Shown piece by piece: positions 12,401 through 30,520 of a stretch of 64,000 bases of DNA. A program made the position numbers and the translations under genes. Positions within the stretch are counted from its first letter, which is position 1. Each line of letters starts with the position of its first letter. Origin of the DNA: Capitulum mitella (taxonomy: Eukaryota > Arthropoda > Thecostraca > Pollicipedomorpha > Pollicipedidae); NCBI GenBank assembly GCA_030062745.1, contig CP099846.1, positions 20,948,621 to 21,012,620 on the forward strand. The letters are read 5' to 3'. The notes under the pieces were generated by a model. That model was not told the origin of the DNA and did not search any database. It worked only from the letters and a program-made list of their open reading frames with translations.

Positions 12401-14263
12401 GTAGGTCGGCACCGACTCGTCAGCGTGCCGCCACGCCGTGTGCTCTCGGAGCTCCTCCACCGAGCTGTACGTGCTGTCGCATTGGCTGCAGCGGAATGGC
12501 CGGTCGGCGGCGCTCTTGTGAAGCAACAGCTCATGGGTGGCCGACGCGGCCCAGCGACAGAACTTGAAGCGGCAGACGTCCGCGGCTGGCCGGCAGCTGT
12601 CCAGCAGGTGGCTCAGCGTCATGTGCCGGAGGTACATGCGTCTCGAGTCGAAAAAGGTATCGCAAAAGGGGCAGTCGTACCTCGCCTGGCTGTCGCCCCA
12701 CGCCATCAACGCGCCAGAGGAGACGGTCTGGCCGGCCGACCCCCGCGGCTGCCGCTGCGGCCGGCCGTCGTCTGGGCCGGCCTGCGCGCCCGGGACGCCG
12801 GCGGCGGCAGGAGCGGCGCCCTGTTCGTGCCACTCGGCGTGCGCCTCGGCGTTATACACGAGCTCGCCGCACACGGCGCACGCGGACCGGTACGATGCCG
12901 AGGCCTTGCGGTGGCTCCGCACCAGGTGGGCGGCGATTTCCGACTGCAGACTGCTGGCGTAGTGGCACAGGGGACAGCGCGCCGGCCGCAGCCGGGCCCG
13001 CCGCAGCGCCGTCGCGGTGTGCCAGTACATGTGGCGGCGGACGACGTCCCGCGAGCCCGTCTTGCCGCAGGCTTGGCAGGCGAGCCGTCTGACGCTCAGC
13101 AGGGCGACAGTCTTCTCCGCTCGCTGCTCGGCGGGCTGAACGGACGCCTTGGGACTCGGCGAGCCGCCCTCTCGGACGCTCCTCTGACTGTCTCTGCTGA
13201 CCACATGCGCGCAGCGGTGTCTCTGCTGGTTGTACGTCGTGAGTTTGCACGTCGGACATTTGCCCTTGTAACGGTCCACGGAGACACCGTGCGTCCTGAA
13301 AAGATGACGCTCGATCGAACTCGTGCGGCTGGCGCCATAGAAACATACAGGACAGTGCTGCTTCAGGTTTCTCGTTTTGTCCTCTGTCGCCTTCTTGTGA
13401 AAGTTCATATGCATCTGGAGCCGTTTTTTGGATATGTTCGTCTTGCCGCATCGTGGACAGACAAATGGCCGCTTCTGACCAGTGGCCTGCGTCGGCCCAG
13501 CCGTCAGCCCGCCGGCCGCCGCCGGCCGGGTCTCGGCAGCGGCGCCGGCCGTTCCGGCGACGGCCCCTGGCGGCCGCGCCGGCCGGTGGTGCAGCGCCCG
13601 GTGCCGCGTCAGCAGGTAGTTGAAGTTGGTCGCGAAGTGGCACGAGCCGCAGCTGAAGCGGCGCTCGCGATACCGGCGCTTGGCCTCGGCGCTGTGCAGG
13701 AAGGCGTGCGCGACGATGACGCGTGCTGTTCCCAGCACGCTGTGGCACTGTTCGCAGACGCGCTCCGCGTCGGCGGCGCCGGCGGCCGCCGGCGGCGGCG
13801 GTGATGGCCCAGTCTTGTTGAGCCCACCGCCCGCCAGCAGCGCGCGCCAGTTCGCCGCGATCAGCTGCCCCTGTTCGAGCGCCACCTTCACGCCTCGCAG
13901 GCCGAGCAGCAGGCAAACCATGGTCGCCTGGCCGCGCTGAAACGAGCTGTCCACGTACGTGGCCCACTCCTCGGCCGGCAGCTCCGGGTGGTGGTCCAGC
14001 ACATGAATCGATCCCCACTGGCTGGTCGGCTCGCGGCAGACGCGGCAGTAGAACAGCGGCTGGCCCGTGTGACTCTGGTAGTGGTAGGTGAGCTCACCCA
14101 GCTGCTGGAAGTCGGCCTGACAGCCGACGTCGGGACATTGAAGGCTGGACAGCGCGGCGCGCAGCTCGGATGCCGCCGGCAACTCGCCGACCACCGTCGT
14201 CGGCTGTTGCAGCGGCTGCTGGTTCGGCAGCTGCGGCCTGCCGGCCGGCCGCCGACGGTCCAT
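9437..14263 (-). CDS. large multi-C2H2 zinc-finger protein with C-terminal PIP box (1608 residues, one exon)
   Basis: This single uninterrupted frame encodes a probable nuclear DNA- or RNA-binding protein. The open frame extends up to 14662 but begins there with GTG; the first in-frame ATG is at 14263, with A at -3 and G at +4, and was chosen as the start. About 20 Cys2His2-type fingers are visible. Single fingers occupy roughly residues 43-490, then a compound module of about 165 residues is repeated three times (about 528-702, 836-1002, 1044-1205). Further fingers lie near 712, 1277, 1320 and 1556. A Ser/Ala/Thr-rich stretch with ~14-residue repeats covers 1373-1472. The C-terminus has a basic KKRK (1582-1585) and QPRIDWFF (1592-1599), an exact fit to the PCNA-interacting consensus Q-x-x-I-x-x-F-F. 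The order of domains matches no family I can name. It is intronless in a genome of intron-rich genes, so it could be an old retrocopy or a lineage-specific gene. Unseen introns cannot be excluded. Confidence 0.8.
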   Translation of the reverse strand: MDRRRPAGRPQLPNQQPLQQPTTVVGELPAASELRAALSSLQCPDVGCQADFQQLGELTYHYQSHTGQPLFYCRVCREPTSQWGSIHVLDHHPELPAEEWATYVDSSFQRGQATMVCLLLGLRGVKVALEQGQLIAANWRALLAGGGLNKTGPSPPPPAAAGAADAERVCEQCHSVLGTARVIVAHAFLHSAEAKRRYRERRFSCGSCHFATNFNYLLTRHRALHHRPARPPGAVAGTAGAAAETRPAAAGGLTAGPTQATGQKRPFVCPRCGKTNISKKRLQMHMNFHKKATEDKTRNLKQHCPVCFYGASRTSSIERHLFRTHGVSVDRYKGKCPTCKLTTYNQQRHRCAHVVSRDSQRSVREGGSPSPKASVQPAEQRAEKTVALLSVRRLACQACGKTGSRDVVRRHMYWHTATALRRARLRPARCPLCHYASSLQSEIAAHLVRSHRKASASYRSACAVCGELVYNAEAHAEWHEQGAAPAAAGVPGAQAGPDDGRPQRQPRGSAGQTVSSGALMAWGDSQARYDCPFCDTFFDSRRMYLRHMTLSHLLDSCRPAADVCRFKFCRWAASATHELLLHKSAADRPFRCSQCDSTYSSVEELREHTAWRHADESVPTYQLRGDGRCWCTNLHSGVTLATSKQHLITYHSVLIRGFPGPRRAPYSCPRCWVRLDYDELMKHMIEEHAWRFKESGDDYLVAPKTAVVELACPVCEKTLGFAQMQQHLRTVHSWVFLSSQEARRESEKAQKKGEGSRSSVAAASRLVKRAAGLKTAASCRAGVAGAVQAPGPAEAAAAAVPSRAVSGEASKSQPAVSGKPRNVPLVRDLRDNPRRLDCPFCDAFFLSRSKYASHARTAHSGLMAGVSKLCEYKYCWDVETVRHCPTYHKGRDGFVHKCSFCDASYDSRAKCLRHTESNHSSQIKMGVQVDDAAECACDVCRKFGGWYHLVRCHSVQVRSYPGPRARPYSCPQCIARLPFEKLLQHLRDHHRWQLKDSGQEAFGRHELDNRNFQDAVSAVRTAAGAGPPPAVAVGYSGSVIPGVIACPFCDKFFQSTLDYRRHAEDAHSGRHVPDQLCPVAYCYAAPSHMHVGTCHKAASRRHPCGLCDAAFLWPSVLNRHEQQAHCARMLRPDGGPFEQLCSCAVNMTGAHLLACHSVAIRGWPGPGAQPYQCPVCETRLPFEALTEHLCREHGWRLKTTGRPAFSDADQVEEAPALGPAPAAAAASRPPPAAVAASVAPRQDQVGESPRARRSAAGSDRRLRAPEQDGRHVRVFECHYCPMSSNIQAVMRHQWTAHQEAHAAFMKFAKACWSKRAGYRCPFCSWKTTERWRLKTHMSVVEKCRSCLGPDAFCWLGETADEAGSRPRTKSARDSSANVDRSSEAASESPVNRDPRIAAASSVNSSPSAEATCDPSSSSQPALEATSGSSVNNHPALETASDASVRNRSAVETTSDASAGNGRPTEATAASSEVDSVLSAAAADWSGARRAAAEVGRGSPADAVLLPEDSSGIPAQGGAHSSADLGQEPAEGSLEGAAAAAAPAGSASGPGQTPFECLKCSERFSQKSQLIAHSDAHHGVSQKKRKYAPDSSQPRIDWFFKRLKADTLN
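9467..9490 (-). other. PIP-box (PCNA-interaction) motif at the protein C-terminus
   Basis: The residues QPRIDWFF satisfy the canonical PIP consensus, with Gln at 1, Ile at 4 and Phe-Phe at 7-8, and are followed by KRLKA. A basic KKRK lies seven residues before the Gln. Such motifs bind the interdomain loop of PCNA in known proteins. Function here is inferred only from the match. Confidence 0.55.
9848..10147 (-). repeat. Ser/Ala/Thr-rich ~14-residue repeats within the zinc-finger protein
   Basis: About six to seven degenerate units of the type VNNHPALETASDAS lie between the last internal finger and the C-terminal finger. This is probably a disordered linker encoded by a 42-base degenerate minisatellite. 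Confidence 0.6.
10649..11134 (-). other. zinc-finger compound module, copy C
   Basis: The third module copy has CPFCDKFF, CPVAYC, CGLCDAAF, CSCAV, CHSVAIRGWPGP, PYQCPVC and HGWRLKTTG. It is followed by an Ala/Pro-rich linker before the last fingers. Confidence 0.75.
11258..11758 (-). other. zinc-finger compound module, copy B
   Basis: The second module copy keeps the order CPFCDAFF, CEYKYC, CSFCDASY, CACDVC, CHSVQVRSYPGP, PYSCPQC and HRWQLKDSG. The aligned Cys, His, Pro and Gly residues agree with copies A and C, which indicates internal duplication of the whole block. Confidence 0.75.
12158..12682 (-). other. zinc-finger compound module, copy A
   Basis: This is the first of three homologous ~165-residue modules in the zinc-finger protein. 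Its order of landmarks is CPFCDTFF with distal His pair, a CRFKFC knuckle, a C-x2-C...H finger, a short CWC element with HSVLIRGFPGP, and a final CPRC...H..H finger ending in HAWRFKESG. It is the most diverged copy around the CWC element. Confidence 0.75.
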
Positions 14264-14662
14264 ATTGCGCGCGCAAACGCGCTCCGCCCACTGGCGGTGG
14301 GCAGTGGGCGGACCCGGCAGCCGGCAGCCAGCCCGGCAGCCGGCAGTCTGGCTGCCGGCAGCCGGCAGCCGGCAGCCAGACCCGGCCGCCGGCCGCGTCT
14401 GGCTGGAGCTGCGCGGGCCCCCGGCCTCGGCTGCCGTCTGCAACAGAGCGCGCCCTCTCTGAGACGAGGGCCGGGCCGGGGGTCGCGCCACAGCCGACGG
14501 CCGCGTCAGCGGCACCAAGACGCGTCCGCCGACCACAACGCGCACAGACACACACCGCCGCCACACGGACACGGCCCGAAACGCATACTGGCCACACACG
14601 GCGCTAACACTCTCCACTTCGGACCCGAACGAAGGACGCCGGCCGGCCGCACCGGTCTCCAC
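14264..14662 (-). promoter_or_regulatory. GC-rich 5' leader of the zinc-finger gene with strong hairpin
   Basis: The frame stays open here but has no ATG, so this is probably 5' untranslated sequence. CCGGCAG-type repeats occupy about 14311-14400. A perfect 13-base inverted repeat (GTCTGGCTGCCGG at 14346-14358, CCGGCAGCCAGAC at 14369-14381) could form a very stable stem just upstream of the start codon. An intron or an upstream exon cannot be excluded. Confidence 0.45.
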
Positions 14663-14663
14663 G

Positions 14664-14988
14664 TCAACGCTGGAGGACCTCGACAGACAGTCCGCTGACG
14701 AAATACCTCAACTGAAACGCCAGTGCTGTTCCAGGTCGTCATATACGATCCGCACCAAATTCTGAAGTCTCGCTTTTCAGAACTGTGGCCCCTGTAAGCT
14801 TTCTGCGAAAATGGAACTGATTTCCAAATGCCAGATTATCACGCAATAGTTTCCTCGTTCGTCCCTACATATCTCAGGAAGATGCGCCGTAATAATGGTC
14901 AATACAAAACGTGGTAAAACATTCAACGAAATATTCGTTAGAAGCTTCCAGGAGAAATCCGCCACACACCATACTGTATAGCGAAAGT
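14664..14988. other. sequence upstream of the zinc-finger gene, no feature
   Basis: The sequence becomes AT-richer above 14.7 kb. The promoter of the zinc-finger gene should lie here or in the leader, but no TATA box or other element can be assigned with confidence. Confidence 0.4.
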
Positions 14989-15258
14989 CAGGGACGTAGC
15001 CAAGGGGGGCCATGCCCCCCACCCCCACTGAGCCAAGCGGTCTACACTGGATACATGGCGATTTCGCAAGAATACGGAATGGTGATCATATATATGTTGC
15101 AAAAGCGAACATTATGTGTTTTCCTGCGCATTAAATGAGATTAATCCCCTAAAACTGCTGCCTTTTCTTGCAAATTTCGTCATATGGCTGTGGCATATGA
15201 CAAAATTTGACATTTGCCCCCCCCCCCACCACTGAGGAAAATCCTGGCTACGTGCCTG
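14989..15258. mobile_element. 270-bp non-autonomous element with CAGG.ACGTAGCC ends
   Basis: The left end reads CAGGGACGTAGCCAAGG (14989 on), and the right end reads CCTGGCTACGTGCCTG (to 15258), its inverse apart from about two positions. G- and C-runs lie just inside each end. The structure fits a MITE-like element; no target duplication longer than two or three bases is evident. Related pieces lie at 45.45, 47.33 and 61.4 kb. Confidence 0.6.
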
Positions 15259-16570
15259 GCTGAGGCACACCACGTTCTGGGCATACAGGCACATATTTCC
15301 ACCTGCTATAGTTTCCAGGCATTTTTTCCATTCGTGGACCATTGTCCTGACTGACAACTGGCTGTTCCCAAGGACAGTGGATAGGTTTCGCGGGCTACGA
15401 CCGAGCCATGTTGTTTCATGATTTCGGGAGACCCAAGTACAGCCACGCCAGAGGGTCATTCGTCGCTCCTTTTAAACATCATCCAATGTTTCCCTTTACG
15501 GCTGAGGACACGCCCAGGATCGTAGCCATGCTCAAATTCCGCTTTTACCCCTGTTGGGGCTCGAGTCAAACTTCGCCTCATGATTTTATATTTGACTTCC
15601 TAACATTCTCGAAAAGTGCCTTCCTTTCTACCACACTATGCATCATGATGTGTACCCTGTATTTGTTTCTTTTTTACGTCTCGGGTACTTTCCGGTCACG
15701 CAGTTCATTCCATCGTCCGAACGTCGCTCAACCAAGTCCAACCGGTCCATTTCGTCCATGATTGTCGCGACGAAGAACAATGACAAAAACCAAAACGGAA
15801 ACGGAAACAAAACAGAAACAAGTTTACTGGTGACACGGTTCACCAAACGGCAAAACCCGATTTTTCATTTCATTTACCCAATTTCACTCATTCATTCATT
15901 CAAATAAAAAAATCGATGAACCCAGTTTTATCGAAGTTTTACCAGCGACGCCACATACAGGCACGCGGTGTCGGCGGCACACCGGCCAGACCGACAATGG
16001 TAGCCCGTTTGATTTTCGTAATGTGCTCAGCTCACACCCGGGGAGCGGCGCGAATCGAGGTTCGACTAGCAGCACGAGCTGGCGTGATGTGACGCTGAAG
16101 AGACGCGGCAACGCAGACCTAGGTCCGCCGGCCGTGGCATTCACGGTGCGTTATCGCCGCCCGGCGCCACTCGGCTGCGTGCTCCCGGCAACTCGACCCC
16201 TGTCCAGAGCCACTTCAGCCCAGGCACGGTCCGCAACAGCTCGTCTGCACAAAGTTGATCTCGTCACCGTTCACTTCACAAGCGCTGACCGAATGCAAAT
16301 CGCTGAACATTCTTCCAGTATCGGGGGAGACTTCTGAAACTCCCTTCGCCAGTTTTTTGCTCATCAAAGCCAGGCCAAGTTTTTCGGAGCAGCTTCACGA
16401 AACTTGGTGACTTTTCCTTTCTATTCTGACTACGTAATGTTTCGAATGTCCATGATTCTATTTTGCCCAGGCGGAGCCAGGTTAAATTCTTGGGAAGCAC
16501 CTCAGATCTTTTCGGCACTGTTGAATACAGACGACGAATGGCCGCCAAAAATATAGTTTTGAAATAAAAT
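15259..16570. other. intergenic sequence, no gene recognised
   Basis: Several short frames exist on both strands, including a minus frame near 16276-16548, but none resembles a known family and no paired splice sites give a convincing exon. Confidence 0.4.
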
Positions 16571-16597
16571 TTAGAGCTTTATATAATTGTAACTGGG

Positions 16598-16599
<2 letters not shown>

Positions 16600-16631
<32 letters not shown>

Positions 16632-16800
16632 CGATATGTATATAAATAATATATGTAACAGAATTTATAATATATGATATATTTATATAAGATATATATA
16701 TGTATGTAACTATATTGTATTGTACTACATATAATTTAATATATAATATACATAAATGTAAAATTATATATTTATAACATATATATATATATATATATAA
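16600..16800. repeat. AT-rich low-complexity region with (TA)n runs
   Basis: Two TA-dinucleotide runs (about 16600-16630 and 16780-16798) bracket degenerate ATAT/TATA sequence. Confidence 0.9.
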
Positions 16801-17955
16801 CTGTAATTGGGTAAACATGCAACTGTATTTCTGTTGACCTGAGGTCATTTCACAAGGCCAAGTCAAGGCGAAGTACAAGTCTGATTTTATGCATGATATC
16901 TTGACACTATTTTGGGAGTAGAAAAAACGGACCCTACATAACTTTTATTATGATATTATGAATAATATTACGAATAATAATATTTTATTATTATTGAATT
17001 AGGATACTCTTCTTGAGTTCCAAGTTTCAGGTCGATATCAAATCACGGAGCTATGACCTAAAATGTCCGCGCGTACCTCGTATCAAACATAAACAAGAAA
17101 TGGTTGGAATCGTTATAAAACAGTATCCAATGAACCCAAGGCCATTTTCGTGACTGAGGCCATAGGAAGTCATTCGAGGTCAAATGCCATAACTGATCTC
17201 ATAAAAATGCGACCATCACAATCCCCCTTTTCATGTCCCTCACACGACCTATGACAACCATATGCAAGAATTATAATACGATTTGCATTTTCCAGCAAAC
17301 ATGGCTAGTACGTGGTTTTTTAACATCGTTTAAATTTCACGTTCATTTCCTATGAATTTCGCCTAAATTCTCAAAGCGTGTGCCAAAGGCAGAAATCCCA
17401 CGATAAGCTCTCGATTTGTGCCGGCTGTATGAAAATTACCCAAGAAATATCGGAGTTGTAAAGAACAAAAAAAAACAACCCTTTTATGGTTGTCACCCCC
17501 CCCCCCCCCCCAGTATTCGCTCCTCACAAGGTTTTCCTACTTTCCTGCGGCTAAGAAAAACAACACGTGAAGGCGAGTCGACTGCCGTTTTTGTGGTCAT
17601 ATCGGAAGGAAAGTTCTCGGGATCTGGGGGGGGGGGGAAACAGGCCCCCTAACATACGGGAATCCGTCCACGCGTAATGGGTAGAACATTACAAATGGAT
17701 CGAAGAACGACATAATCCAGTATCATCCATAACGGTGAAATACTGATGACAGAAATGGACTAAAACAATAAAATTACGGACAAGTACATCAGAAAATAAT
17801 GAGCCGCAATTCAATCTACGTTTTTACTACTACTTGCCAAAACAAAACACGTTTAGCTACAAGCAAGGATTCAGACCATTACCTGAACTCGGTATTTTTG
17901 AAACACAAAATAAGGCCAAAGCGTTAAGATCACGAAAGCAAGACTTATGTCGATA
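16801..17955. other. sequence downstream of the PHF7/G2E3-like gene
   Basis: A C-run at 17497-17511 and a G-run at 17627-17637 resemble the poly-C element family. TTTATT (AATAAA on the minus strand) occurs around 16.94-16.99 kb, which is far from the last recognised exon. No further exon is convincing. Confidence 0.4.
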
Positions 17956-28334
<10,379 letters not shown>

Positions 28335-28769
28335 TGTCTTTGACCTGCAATAGTTCAGTAATTAGCTGATCCAAAAAAGAAATATGATTAGCTACTTGGA
28401 GGCTCACATGTCCTGTCATAAGGTTCCAGTTCCTCCATTTCTTCCTCCCTTGACTTGCTGCCTGCAACTTCAGGGCTGCACATTGGGGTAAGGTACTCTG
28501 GAACATGCAATGCTGGAGCTATTGAGCATGAAATCCTCCATGTGTAACTGAGCTGGTAGACTTTATACAAGAGTACTGAAGCCTTACCTTTATACTGATT
28601 ACTGGTACATGCTCAATGACAGACTGGGAGTGTTTGTTTTGTGGGAACAATTACAGACAGTTCTAAGCACATTATGCAAGGGGCTGCAGTGTGATGATCA
28701 TCTCATACTGTAACTCATACATACTGTAACTCAAACAATAAGACACCTTGGTGAGAAAAAAAGCACTGC

Positions 28770-28832
28770 AAGCAAGCAAAAAGCAAAAAGCAAAAAGCAA
28801 AAAGCAAAGCAAAGCAAGCAAGCAAAAAAGCA
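28770..28832. repeat. (CAAAAAG)n-type microsatellite
   Basis: AAGCAAAAAGCAAAAAGC and shorter AAGC steps repeat for about 60 bases. Confidence 0.9.
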
Positions 28833-30084
28833 GAGCTTCTGTCAGCCTAGCACAAATGCAAACTGCTTAAGAAGCTTTTATTGGTTCCATATCATTGCAA
28901 AAGGGATCAGGCATACAAAGGTTGTTCAGTACACAGCATGTAATGGTGGTGCCTTTAATATACACCACTTTACCCCTACAACAAAAACATTAACTTGAAG
29001 TGATAAGATTACTGTTCAGTTCATTCATAATCATGGGCCCTAGCATAAGAGACACAGTGTGCCCTTGTAACCTGTCAGCAAGGGACATCCCTCCCAGATT
29101 TAGTGGGAGATTCATCCAGCATAATGCATCTGTTCTGTTTTAATCATTGCTTTGAATCTGTCAAGAACACTGGTCAAGCAATGGCAGAGTATCAGTATGT
29201 AGGTACCTACCTTAGACTGCACAGAAGGGGGATTTTAGCTCCTTACTTTTTCATGGAAGCATCAGGTAGAGCCCATAGTCATTTTATGGCCCAAGTAAAA
29301 TCTAACACTTCTAGCAGACTCAATTTACTCTTAACTGTTTTCCTATGAAACACTAACATCTGCAAAACTGCACTGTAATGTAATTCAATGTAATGTCCTG
29401 CAATGTAAATTCATCATCTCAGAATAAGCTAATGAACAACATTTAACAGATTCAGATGAGACTTGGCACACTTGAGACTTGGCACTCTGGGCCAGCTCAT
29501 AATTCTTTGTAGCCAGCAAGAGATTTTCAAACTAGGTGACCATATTAAAAGCTCCATATGACCATATCACAGTCTGGCATTCAGATTGGGACCTTAAAGC
29601 CTGAGAATAAAAGGAAGTGTGCTAGTCCAGGGAATGGCATGTATGATTGCAGTTACCCAGCAAGTTAACATACCCTGACATGAATAAAATGCATTTACAT
29701 ACAAAACAAAAACAAATACTACCATTCCAAAATACAACACTGTATGAACAACCAAAGAACACCAGGTCCCTCATGAGAAACACCTCGCAGCTTGTCAGAC
29801 GAACGTACAACCAAATCATGACTGATGCCACATAAAATGAAATACAATGCCATGAGCACATCAATACGTACACGTGGATATACCATACACTAGTCGGTCT
29901 CCTCCAAGGCTGGAAGTTATATAGGAAACTATCTACAACGCAGAATATGTAGTCTGTTACGTGAAAAGTCATTCCCGACATGTAAAGATTGTAATTTCCA
30001 TGGAAGCGCATTTCAATAATGCACGCTAACTCCTTCTCCGTCGAACGCCATTTATGTTTTCAACAAAGGATGGGTTATGCCAGT

Positions 30085-30520
30085 CCTGTTTTTTTTTTAT
30101 AAAATTTTTAATTTTTTTTTTTTTTAAAAAAATTAAAAAAATAATTAAAAAAAAAGGGAAAAAAAATCAAAAAAAAAATTTTTTTTAGTGGGAATTTAAT
30201 AAAGGAAAAGGCAAATGCAATCCAATTAGCAAAATTAAAGTATATATAATGACGAAATATAATAAATATACATCAATTAATAAAAATATAAATTTAATAA
30301 TAAATAAAAATAAAACATCTAATACAAACAGAAGGAAATAAAAATATCTAAAATATCAAAAACATTCCACTACCCCAACCAACACAAACCAACCACAGAC
30401 CAACCAACCAACCAACCACCACCCCTAACCACACCACACAACCAAAAAACAACACAACAACACCCAACAACACCAACACACAAAAAAACAAAACCACAAC
30501 CACAACAAATAAACACGAAG
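30085..30520. repeat. A/T homopolymer block followed by nearly G-free A/C-rich sequence
   Basis: About 100 bases of A and T homopolymers are followed by AT-rich sequence. From about 30360 to 30515 come (CCAA)n- and (ACAAC)n-like steps with almost no G. The abrupt texture change suggests either an extreme microsatellite or low-quality assembly sequence. Confidence 0.7.

Noticed and set aside
12359..13804. 481-residue open frame on the plus strand
   Set aside because: It is a second shadow of the zinc-finger gene, with the same composition bias.
14264..14662. N-terminal extension of the zinc-finger protein to 1741 residues
   Set aside because: The frame begins with GTG at 14662 and has no ATG before 14263; the extension encodes CCGGCAG repeats.
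16276..16548. possible further exon of the PHF7/G2E3-like gene
   Set aside because: The open frame has no acceptor in the right phase and no similarity to the family C-terminus.
28775..28830. CRISPR-like short repeats
   Set aside because: It is a simple A/G/C microsatellite in animal DNA; there are no spacers of constant length.
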